64,000 nt of DNA from Hemerocallis citrina (taxonomy: Eukaryota; Streptophyta; Magnoliopsida; Asparagales; Asphodelaceae), in contig JACEHZ010000374.1 of NCBI GenBank assembly GCA_017893485.1, positions 186,001-250,000 of the forward strand. Reading direction: 5' to 3'. Position 1 is the stretch's first letter. Every line of letters starts with the position of its first letter. The translations under genes were made by a program, and so were the position numbers. Under the pieces are notes generated by a model that saw nothing but the letters and a program-made list of their open reading frames with translations, ran no database searches and was not told the origin of the DNA. Of this stretch, positions 21,481-31,371 are shown in pieces.

Positions 21481-22403
21481 CAGGGTAGCCCGCTGTCTTT
21501 GTGGAGCATTGAAGGCGCTCCGGGATCTGTGTGATGTTCCAATTTCCCAGGGGCCTTAATTGCGCCGCCTAATAAATGCATGGTGCATGGGCTTCCGTCG
21601 TTTGGTTTTCCCCACGTCATAAAGGCCGGCCTATGGGGGAGGCTATAAGTACCCCTCCCTCCGCAGTGGGTTGGATCACAGCAAGGGTGGTCTATTGGCC
21701 ATCAGAGGTGTCTGCTCCGGCGGACGTCTGTCTCTTGCAAATTTTTACCCCCGGTCGTGTCGGAGAGGTGGTTTCTCTGTCGCCCGGATCTTCTCTTGGA
21801 TCTGATGGCTCTGATACGGTAGCCAGATCTAGGGGAGATCAGGGCAAGAGGGGTAACGACCGAAATCCGGACCGGTAGATGAGGAGCCTCGGATTGGTGG
21901 TGGCTCTGCCGTCTGGATCCTTTTTCAGGTCAGACGACCCTGATATGGTTGTTTGGCCCGAGAGAGATCCAGACGGGAGGGGCATCAACCACATTCCGGA
22001 CTTGGGGCTGAAGAGCCTCGGATAGATGGGTCGTCTCCGATTGGAGGTTGGCCAATCTGTCTTCCAATAGGGCTCCAGGTGATGGCGGTTTCTGTCTCAC
22101 CCTCGAACAGTTCGGGGTTTCGGCTGTCGAGGCTGTAAGCCCCGAGCTGCTCGCGGGTGAGAGGGGAACCGACCGAGCCCTGGAGCCCGGGGCGTCTGTC
22201 GAAGGACGGCGCCTTAAATCTTAAGTAAAATGTTCTCTCCGCCGAATACCCCATCCGACCCGACCCCTGCGTTAGACTGCCAGCCTGGCACTGGATGACG
22301 TCAGCGGCGCACGTTTCGAGGACGTGGCGTGATTTTCCAGGCGGCAGTTGCACGTCAATAGGTGAACAGTAATTGCGGAAATCGAGGAGTCGTTTTCATC
22401 TTC
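21481..22403. other. non-coding part of the Tat-like element
   Basis: GC-rich sequence between the minisatellite and the antisense gene promoter. Frames at 21576-21878 and 21985-22353 have no recognised domain. It may hold the upstream regulatory sequence of the plus-strand gene. Confidence 0.5.
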
Positions 22404-22411
22404 TATAAATA
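22404..22411 (+). promoter_or_regulatory. TATA box of the antisense gene
   Basis: TATAAATA followed by a C/T-rich leader (22412-22445) and the start codon at 22569. The position is right for a start site near 22435 and a 5' leader of about 130 nt. Confidence 0.65.
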
Positions 22412-22568
22412 TTCCCCCTCTCCCCCTTTCGCCCACTTCTTTCTCGCGGCTTTCCTTTTCAAAAAATCTCCCAACACTTCAGCGCTCGTCCCTGCAGTTG
22501 GCTGTACTAGGCTTGTCCTTCCGAAGTGACCCCAGGTTAGTTGGTAAGTCTGTTTAGTTTAGGCACAG

Positions 22569-25500
22569 ATGGATAGGGCTCAGTCTGGCTCGTCAGCGTC
22601 GACGTCTAGGGGGGAAGTGAAACCTGTCTCCAAATCGACGTCGTGGGAGGAGCTCGTGCTTGAGGAGGAGTCAGTACACGTTGCGGAGCCTTCCGATTCG
22701 GTTTCATGGGAGGAACCAGTAGGTGAGGAGGAGGAGGTACATGGTGCGAGGCCGTTACGCTCTCGACGTCCCTTCGTGGTGGAGAGTAGCGAGTCGGAGG
22801 AAGCGAATGATGGTTCGGACGGCGTCCGTGTTCTGGAGTTGACTTCCGAGGAGGAGGGAGGCGAGGGCGGCACAGTAATGAGATCCACAGTTCAGGGTAT
22901 GGGTCCGAGTTCCATGCCGACTGGTCTGGGGCCATTATCTACTCCCTCGCCGGAGTGAACCAAGAAGAGGAAGAAGGCTCCGAGGAAGGCAGGACCGAGG
23001 ACTGGTGGTTCGAGCCAGGCGCCTGTTTATCGCAATTTGTTGACAGGTTCGCCCGTGCAGCCGAAGCCTTTTTGTCAGTATCCCGACGACCTATCTGACA
23101 AGGAGCTCTTCGGCGTGCAGGCCTCTTCGCCGAGTCGGAAGAGGGTGATGATGGACGCGATTCCGACCGTCTTGGAGGGTGGGGACTTGGAGGTTTTGCA
23201 GCTGGCGTACCACATAGGTCCTGGCTACGAATTGATGCTGCCGAGCTCTACTCTGCGCCCAACCGATCCCCTATCTGCTTGGTATTACGTCTTCCCAGTG
23301 GACGCCTTCATCTCTGGACTGAGGCTGCCAGTCCACCCGTTTGTTCGGGAAGTGCTGAACTGGGCCTCCTTGGCGCCGATGCAGTATAGGCCGAACTCTT
23401 GGAAGCAGATAATTTGTTTTGTACTGATGTGCGAGGAACAAAAGGTACCCCTGCGGTTGAATGTGTTCCGAGCGATGTTGATGATCAGCTCGGCGGCCGA
23501 GGGTGTTTACTATATCTCCCCCCGGAGTAAGGGGAAGGTCGTTCACAGCCATCCGGACTCCATCAAGGATTGGAAGAAAAAATATCTGGTGATCCAGAGT
23601 GAAGAGCCCTGGGACATTCCTACTCGATGGAACCACTCTAAGCCGAGCTATCAACCGCCGAGGCCGAGGGATTTGACGGCCGAGGAGTGGGGGTTTGTCG
23701 AGCGCCTCCGTCTGTCCCCTAGTATCGATTGGACGAAGGTGACGGAGGCCCACCTGGCGAGCGTTGGACTGAGCCCAGCCGTTCTGCGTATGTAGTTATT
23801 TCTTTTCTCTCGATCTTTTCGTACTTTCTTGCTCATTGCTCTTAATGGTCTTTTCTGTAGATATGGATGAAGCATCGATCAAGGCAAGGAGGCTCGCCAT
23901 GAAGAAGGAGAACGCCGAGAAGAAGAAGGGGGAGGCGACGAAGAAGCCGAGGGAGTCGTCCCTAGTTATCTCGGAGGCCCCGCTCGAACCGAGGGCTAAG
24001 AGGACTCGCTCGGAGACGAGCAAGGGGGTGGCCCTTTCGAGGGGCAAGGGCCAAGCGAGAGCACCCGATCTCGACAAGGGGAAAGGTCCCTTGGTAGAGG
24101 TCGAGGAAGAGGACCCGATGGTGGAGATGTTGAGGCAACGGTGGGCACCGGACTGGTCGATTCGGATGGGCGACTGTCTGACTGAGGAAGCCCAGGCCGT
24201 TGAGGTGGTGGAGAAGTTGGCGACCCCTCGCGATCGCCAGGTGATGGAAAGCGAGCCCGTAGAGGTGGCGTTTACGCGCCTGGCACAGGCCACCGTGCTG
24301 GTAAGCTTGTCGAACTTATCCCTCTTGTTAATCTTGCTTCGGGAGTCTTTTTCTTATCTGTGCTTGTCGGTCGCAGGCTTGTATGCAGGGAGCTAACGTA
24401 AAGAACCTCTACGAAGCATCCCTGTCACAAGAGAGAGCTCGGGCGGATAAGAGCGAGCGGGAGATGAAGGAGATGCGGATCGAGCTCGAGGACTCGCACA
24501 AGAGGGAGCAGCAGATGAAGCTCGAGCTCGAGGCCAAGGATGCGGAGTGGGGGAAGAGGGTGGTCTCCTTGAAGAAGAAGTTTGCCAAGGAGAAGGAGGA
24601 GTTGACGATTGCGTTCGCCAAGGAGAGGGAAGAGCTGACGGATGCGGGTCAGCGGATGGTGATCAAGGCCCAGGACGAGTGTTACGCGAAGGCCCTCAGT
24701 CATGTGCGGCACTTCTACCTGATCGTCGACCTGTCCAACTTTGAGTATGACATGGAGATCGAGGGGACACTGAAGACTCCTGGCGAAGAAGGGCCCGTTG
24801 ATAACCCGGCTATCGACCCTCCTGCGAACCCGATCGATGCTGAGGTGGGAAAACAAGTTGTATAGTTTTATCTTTCTTTTTTCTCCCTCTCGATTGTATT
24901 TGCCTTCCGCGGACTGGCCACCGCATTTTTTGTAGGAAGCAGCTCAATTTATAAAAAAGTATTTTTGACCGGCCAAGTGTTTTGACCTCGGATATTTCCG
25001 AACCTCCTTGCTTATGTGTGTTGAGTTGGGTGGTTCTCTTGTAGGTTGTGGCTTCCCTTCCCGAGGCGGACCCCCGTCGTTCTGACGTGGCGTGGCTCCG
25101 GAGCAAGGTTGAGGCATTGGAGGCCACTTTGGTTCGGTACCGTAAGGGGGCCCGTAACACTGATGCGGCCTTTAATTATTACAGGAACATGTCCGAATCC
25201 CTTGGTGAGGAGGCAAGCCGGCTGAGGAGGGCGATGGTGGATCGGGAACTCATGGGTGTCGGACTCGGATGTACAATGTCGAGTTCCTCGGTGCAGAGGC
25301 CCTCCTCTGAGAAGCTACTTCGCGATGTGATAGTGGAAAAGGAGGTGGAGATACACCGTTACCGGACGATGCTGGGCATCTCGACACCTTTCTCGGGGGG
25401 TCGGCGAGCAGAGGTGGTACCCTCTGCGCTGCTGCTTATGGAGCGTATGCGACCCGTTGATGCCCAGAGTTCCGTGGCCGGTGTGTCGACCGTGGCCGAA

Positions 25501-25584
25501 CCGAAGGACCATTATGACAAGGAGAGAGTTCCAAGTTGTTCGATTGGAGTGATCCCGCCATTCGTCGGACCAGAGGGGCTCTGA
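22569..25584 (+). CDS. spliced antisense gene in Tat-like element, putative gypsy-type transposon protein (PF04195-like)
   Basis: Four exons: 22569-23787, 23861-24300, 24377-24844, 25045-25584, all with GT/AG introns (73, 76 and 200 nt) and matching phases. The total is 888 codons plus stop. Residues about 1-130 are acidic and Ser/Glu-rich. At about 170-350 is a domain with GLRLPVHPFVREVLNW, then RPNSWKQIICFVLMC, then GVYYISPRS and IKDWKKKYLVI. This matches what I know of the 'putative gypsy type transposon' family. From about 410 to 700 the protein is Lys/Glu-rich and coiled-coil-like (KKKFAKEKEELTIAFAKERE). One in-frame TGA (22956-22958) interrupts exon 1. Its role is unknown; such accessory genes are reported in Tat-lineage elements. 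It converges tail-to-tail with gag. Confidence 0.75.
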
Positions 25585-25660
25585 GAGGGCGGCTTCCTAC
25601 ATTTTGAGATGAGAGGAGTGTTTCTGTAACGGTCTTTGTTTGTTTTCTCATAACCCAATA

Positions 25661-25666
25661 AAGGAG
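25661..25666 (+). terminator. poly(A) signal of the antisense gene
   Basis: AATAAA, 77 nt after the stop codon of the plus-strand gene, in an AT-rich patch of otherwise GC-rich DNA. Confidence 0.6.
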
Positions 25667-26002
25667 TATGAATAAGGAATTCATTTCACTCTTTGCTCTG
25701 GTTGATAGTGTAAGGAATGATGAAGGGAGCGCGGTTCGGCCCTGTCGGTCCGTGAGGGATCGGCGTGGGGTGTTGTGAAGCCTCCCGGGCCTGAGGTCGG
25801 GTCGGTCCTACCGAGGCGTCGGGGATGATACCGGGGAGAAGACTTGGGTGACGATCCCCTTGTCTGGTATTAGGTCGGATCTGCCGAGACGTTTGGAGTA
25901 TAATACAAAGAGATTTCTTTCGTATAAGATAGGGAGGGCCGCTAAAACGGCCCTTTACATACGAAAGCTTTACAAAAGATTTACTTCTAGCCAAGTTAGA
26001 AC

Positions 26003-28360
26003 CTATGCTCGGCCCTCAAGGAACTTCACTAGGTGCTCGGCGTCAAATGGGAATTCCTCCAGCTCGACGGCAGGTCCGGGAGCAGGGCCGTCCCTTTCTG
26101 GTTTGAACTCGACGGCGTCGAGGGGGAACACCCCTCCCCCGACGGTGGTCATGTAGCACGATCGCGCTGCTTCTTGGCTACCTCGGACGATGCCGACTCC
26201 TTGCGGGGTGAGAAATTTAAGTTTCAGATGGTAAGCCGAAGGCACCGCTTGGAGAGAGCATAGCCCGGGTCGGCCGAGTATGGCGTTGTAAGCCGCCTTG
26301 ACATTGACCACCATGAAGTCCATAGACTCGGTCCTCTTGATGGGAGCCGACCCTGCGGTAACGTCGAGGGTAACAATCCCTTCTATCACGACAGGGACGC
26401 CGGAGAACCCATGCAAGGTGTATCCGGCCGGCTTGAGTTTGCCTCTAGGTAACTTGAGATTCTCGAAGGCTTCGAGGAAAAGGATATTAACCGAGCTGCC
26501 GTTGTCTACGAGGATTCGGCAAACTTCACAATTAGCCATGTGGAGGCTAATGACGAGGGCATCACAGTGGGGCAGGCGAACGCCTTCGAGGTCCTCCCCT
26601 GAGAATGAGACCGGCATTGGCTGTAGCTTGGGCGAGGGGTTGTCTTGGACAGCGTTCACCTCTTGGATGAAGGCTTTTCGGGAAGTATTCGATTCTCCTC
26701 CCATTGGCCCTCCGTGGACACAGTGCAAGATGAATGGCGTATCCGTGGCTCCCTCGGACTCGGGATCCCGACCCTGGATGCGGTTCGGCGTAGGGTTCGG
26801 AGGCGAGAGCCTCCGGTTCCTAGTATCTCGCCGATCCCGTGGGACTTCTCGGGTGAATTCTCGGAGGTACCCCCTGGAGATGAGTTCCTCAATCTCGTCT
26901 TTCAGGGCCCGGCATTGGTCGGTTTCGTGCCCATGATCTCTGTGGAAGCGGCAGTAGAAGCGCTGATCTCGGTTCTTGCTGTTGTTAGGTCGGGGAGGTA
27001 GTCGAACAATGTCTTTGTCTTCGATTTCTAAGAGGATGGCGGACACGTTATGCGTCAAGGGAGTGTACCTCTCAAAGCGGGGGACCGGCGGGATCTTCTT
27101 CATGGCCCCCGCGTCCCTCGGAGCCTTCTTTGATGGTTCGACTTCTTCGGCCTTCCGTTTTCCCTTCCCGGTGGCCTCCCTAGCATCTTCGGGGCTAAGG
27201 GCCTCTTCTGCCCTAATGTATTTCTCGACCCTGTTGAGGAGGTTGGGAAAGTCGACGGGGGGTCTCTTCGCCAAAGAAGCTTTTAGCTGTCCATGACGGA
27301 CGTTGTGCCGAAATGCCGCAGAGGCGACGCCTGGATCAAGAGAGGAGACCGACCTTGCCTCCGCGGTAAACCTCCGGACGAACACTTTGAGTGACTCTCC
27401 TTCTATCTGTCTGAGCCCGAGTAAAGAGGCGCTGGTCCTTTCCGCCTTTCGGCTGGTGACGAAGTGGGCAAGAAAATTGCCCTCTAGCTGGTCGAAGGAG
27501 TAAATGGAGCCGGGGGTGTGTTTCGAGAACCATTCACGAGCCGGACCCCGAAGTGTGGCGGGGAAGGCTCGGCATAGCAGGGGATCCGAGGCGCTGTGAA
27601 TCATCATGAGGGTTTTGAAACCCTCCATGTGATCAGCGGGATCTCCCTCGCCGTCGTAGGTCTCGAATTGAGGTGGTCGGAAATTCCTGGGTATTTCCGC
27701 TTGGAGGATGGGGGCGGAGAAGGGAGGACGGACAGGTCTGTACCCCTGAGCCGCTCATTGGTCGCCGTCTCCTATATGATCGAGGCGATCCTCCATTTCT
27801 TGGAGGCGCCTTAGGAGTACGCCATCGTCTTCTGGCTGGATTGTTGACGGGCGCGACACGCTGGCCTCGGCATCCGACCCGGTTTGGGAGTGGAGGGCTT
27901 CCTCCCTGGGGGCCCGTCGGAGGGCCCCGAGAATTTCTCTCCGGAAGTCTTGGAACTCTTTGTGAGTGACGGGGGCTCCCTCGACCCTGTTTGGTCGGTC
28001 TGAAGGTTGCCTTCCGATGCGGCTGAGTGCTGGCCTCCGTCCCTCGGGCTGCGGTCTTGGATGGTTCGGGGCCGGGTTGGAAGCGGCCCTTCCCCTGCTG
28101 CGGCTAATCTGTCGGTTGACGATTACCCCCCGGAGGTCGGGCTGGACTTGACGGGTGACGCTCCTTTGGGACCCCTGATGGGGAGCCCTGTGTTTTGAAG
28201 TGTGTGGACCGGCATTCGCGGTTGGTGGGGGCGAGTCCCGTCGGTTGACGGAGGAAGCAGCCCCCTTGCCCTTGGAGGCCATGAGAGTTCGGCTGTCGAG
28301 GTGCCTTGATGGTCGTGCTCGGGTCGGCTTCTGAAGCAGTGTTCCCACAGACGGCGCCAA
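26003..28360 (-). pseudogene. gag-protease of the Tat-like element, one in-frame stop
   Basis: One reading frame runs from 28360 to 26003, broken only by a TGA at 27755-27757. The N-terminal ~200 residues are basic and Pro/Arg-rich. After the stop comes the gag domain (RGPAREWFSKHTPGSI, FLAHFVTSRKAERTSASLL). The zinc-binding segment reads CRFHRDHGHETDQC, with C226, H229, H234 and C239 counted from the Met at 27628. Then comes an aspartic protease-like motif ILVDNGSSVNILF (residues 372-384). DNG rather than DTG is usual for this group. The frame ends soon after the protease with no polymerase. The product would form particles and package RNA; readthrough of the TGA would be needed for a full protein. 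Confidence 0.85.
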
Positions 28361-28362
28361 CC
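28340..28362 (-). promoter_or_regulatory. primer binding site of the Tat-like element
   Basis: On the minus strand, directly after the 5' LTR, the sequence reads GGTTGGCGCCGTCTGTGGGA. The TGGCGCC core is the common Tat/gypsy primer site start. I do not assign the tRNA with confidence. Confidence 0.65.
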
Positions 28363-29157
28363 TGATGCGGTTTATTTCTGGGAGACGTGTGGATGCACCA
28401 GGTGTGAGTTCGGACTCGATTTGTATTGAAGGAGAAAGCTGCTTGTCAGACGACCCTCGGAGTGACCTGGCGGCTCCTGCGACGGGCTTGGAGTGAGGTG
28501 GATGCCTTGGCTCGGATCAGAGGGTTCGGATCCGAGGTCTTGTGTACCTGCAGACGGCCCTGAAACACCGGGGTTTATCCCGGTGGCGGACCCTCCGACG
28601 ATCTAGTCAGTCTCTGTGAGAGAGTAGCAATAACTAGGTGAATTTAAGTGGCAAAAGATTGGTCACCTCAAAAGGTGGGTGAGGGTCTAGTATTTATAGA
28701 GAATTCCAACCGGGTTTGGATCCGCTTGGGGGCCGGGTCTGAACCCGAAAGCCCATGGGCCTGACGTGGCAGAAGGCCCAGGGGGTTTAGGGCTGACGTG
28801 GCAGTACCAGGAGTGGTATAGGGCTGACGCGGCAAAGCCCTTGGTGGTATTTGGAGCTGACATGGCAGATCATGGGGCTTCTGTGCTTCTGGGAGAATCT
28901 GGTGGCGTAGGGTGCGCCAAGTCATCTTCATTCTACACCAGGATGGGCGGACGGCCCGGAGGGCTGTCGTGGATCGGAGGCCGAGGGCCATCGCCGCTCA
29001 TCGGATATGAGGAGACCAGATCTGTGGGGGTGAACTTTGAGGTTCGGCGCCGACCCTGCAGTGGCTCGAAGCCGAACTAGACTGCTATTTCTACCATTTT
29101 TGAGTGAGAGTTGTATTGGGCCCTGGTTGGGCCCCAAGCCATTTTTACCCTACCACA
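28363..29157 (-). repeat. 5' LTR of the Tat-like element
   Basis: 795 bp with the same ends as the left LTR and followed by the target duplication TCTCT. Confidence 0.9.
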
Positions 29158-29586
29158 TCTCTCTACTATTACTACTCAATTCTTTGAATTTTGTCAACAA
29201 AGAAGCTAGTAACATTATAGAAGCGACAAATTCCGATCGTATTGAATTCAACATTCAACTACGTCTACTTCAAGTCTTCAACTCCTCTAAGGCTCCAACA
29301 AATAAGCTCTCTTTCTATCTATATACAAGCCTGGACTTCTACTTGTACTTCTACTTTTATTTTTACTCTCATTCAATATACGAGTATCCGTGAAGTACAA
29401 TATCAAAATTTCACAACCCTCTTATTGTCTTTATATTTTTTTGTAGTTTAATTTTTTTGTATCATATTAGTTTGTTGGTTTTTTGATCTTCTCTCTCACA
29501 ACCCTCTTATTGTTTTCTAGATTTTTTTTTAAAACTTATCTCGCCTAGATTGTATTTAATTTTTTCACATACACTACTATATCAAC

Positions 29587-31371
29587 ATGTCTAGATCACG
29601 AGGAAGTAGCCGTAGCCAAAGTGGACAAGATTCCACCAGCACTTCTCGTAGGCCTCCTATTGTCCCACAAAATGAGCTCGCCGAAGAGTACCCTATGACC
29701 GGACACATTGGTACACACGATGTATTTGTGGGAGACATAGACATAGAAGAAAAACCACAAACACAAGCAACTGAAACAACACAACCGGGTAGTAGTAGGA
29801 AAACTAGAGGGAAAACTAGTGATTGCCATAAATTTTATGATTATATTCCGGACGAAGAAAATTCGGGTGTTGGTATAAAAATTTATAAAATATGTTCGAA
29901 GGCATACAAATGGAAGAAGAGTGAGGGGACGGGTACAATAAAATGACACATTCAAAATGTACACAAAGAACTTCTTGTAGACCTACCCAGCCAACAAAAA
30001 GTCCACCCTAGGAGCGGTGATACATTGAAAATGTATCACTTGCCGTGTTACCCTATCCCCATAGTGGTAATGAAATCGCTAATCGTATTTTAGAAATTTG
30101 TGATGTTTTTCATATTCGTAATAAAATTATGTGTATAAGTTTTGATAATATATCTAACAACAATGCATCAATTAGTATATTACAAATTGCATTAAACCCT
30201 CCATTTGACAATATTTTTCATATTAGATGTGCATGTCAAATTTTAAACTTATGTGTTCAAGATGCATTAAAAATAGCCGACCCATATATAGTTAACATTA
30301 GAAATTGTGTACATTTTATTGCATTAAGTGGCCCTATATTTCAAGAATGGAATGCATGGTGTAGGCTAAAAAAATGTACATTTTAGAAAATTTTCAAAGG
30401 ATGTTAAACACCGATGAAACTCTACTTATGATTTGCTATATGTTGTTACAGAATATAAAGCATGTATAAATGATTTTTTGTATTGAAAAAAAATATGCCA
30501 AATTTTCAAATGACTCTCGAAGGTTGGTTTTATGCCGATTTTTTGTTAAAATTTTTAGAACCTTTTAAAACCGCAACTTTAAAATTTTCAAAATTTTATG
30601 AATCTACTTCTAGTAACATTTTTATGTCAATAGTTACTATGATGCAAACTTTCAAAGAAATGATTGATGATGCTTTTATTGGTCATATTGTGAAACCTGC
30701 ATACACCAAAATTTTGAAGTATTTTAATCCTCCTCCTATGTTGTATTGTATTGCAACTGTGATGGATCCTCGTATCAAATTAGAAGGTATGAAGAGTTTG
30801 ATTGAAATTTTTTTTACTTTACTTGGGGAAGATGAATCTGAAATTGATTGCGAAACATTTTTAGCTAAATTTGAATCGACATTAAATAACTTGTATGATT
30901 ATTATGATAGAAGTTTTGCATCTAGTAGTACAACTACTTTAGTTACTTCTTCTTCTGCTACTTCTAAAGGTAAGGGTACGAGTAAATTAGATGAAGCCAC
31001 ATTTAATTTACTTGCTAAAATTCAATCAAAAAAATGCTAGGACTAATCAACCAAATGAATTACATTGGTATAATCAACAAGATTCTGAAAGTTTTACTTC
31101 TTCACTAGATATTTTATACTGGTGGAAAGACCATAAACATACTTATAGTATTCTAAAATATATGGCTAAAGATCTACTAACTCCTTCTGTCTCTGCAGTT
31201 GCTTCAGAAAGTGTGTTTTCTACAAGTGGCAGAGTTCTAACTGATTACAAGAATCGCTTGAAGCCCCAATCGTTGGAGATACTCGTCTGCACGGAAGATT
31301 GGATGAAGGCTGAAGATAGGACTCAAGGAAAAGAGTTCGACATGTCTACAAGTGGAAGCAACTCGCCGTAA
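29587..31371 (+). pseudogene. hAT transposase, degenerate
   Basis: The N-terminal piece (29587-29946) ends in a BED-type zinc finger region (KFYDYIPDEENSG, ICSKAYKWKKSEGTGTIK), cut by TGA where an arginine is expected. It continues HIQNVHKELL. After about 30000 there is a jump: most of the linker and the first catalytic region are missing. The middle piece (30045-30386) has ISFDNISNNNASI and FHIRCACQILNLCVQDALK. The next (30483-31040) has PNFQMTLEGWFYADFLLKF and the conserved region up to the Ser-rich linker. The C-terminal piece (31085-31330) has the dimerisation domain (DILYWWKDHKHTYSILKYMA, ESVFSTSGRVLTDYKNRL). Transposase would bind the ends and catalyse cut-and-paste; this copy cannot. 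Confidence 0.9.

Larger units (their letters stand above)
19346..29157 (-). mobile_element. Tat-like Ty3/gypsy LTR element lacking pol, with antisense gene
   Basis: 9.8 kb with equal 795-bp LTRs and the 5-bp target duplication TCTCT (19341-19345 and 29158-29162). Sense is the minus strand: primer site beside the right LTR, gag-protease at 28360-26003, and a purine-rich tract beside the left LTR. There is no reverse transcriptase, RNase H or integrase. In their place lies a plus-strand, four-exon gene (22569-25584) and an ~88-bp minisatellite. It is thus a large non-autonomous element that would need enzymes from a relative. By eye the LTRs differ at about 17 of 795 positions, so the insertion is fairly recent. 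Confidence 0.9.
18931..31366 (+). mobile_element. hAT transposon, decayed and split by an LTR element
   Basis: The left end TAGGGATGGCAACCGGG is a typical hAT terminus. It is followed by GC-rich subterminal repeats of gacccgcgggtcgacc type (18950-19215). A TATAAATA at 19290-19297 would be the transposase promoter. The 5' leader is then split by the Tat-like LTR element (19346-29157). Transposase pieces follow at 29587-31371. No matching right terminus is found: at about 31367 the sequence passes into a chromovirus LTR, so the 3' end is lost or displaced. The 8 bp before the left end are ATTACAGC, with no partner seen. Confidence 0.75.

Noticed and set aside
23271..23753. Minus-strand ORF opposite the antisense gene
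   Set aside because: Shadow of the spliced plus-strand gene in GC-rich DNA; no domain.
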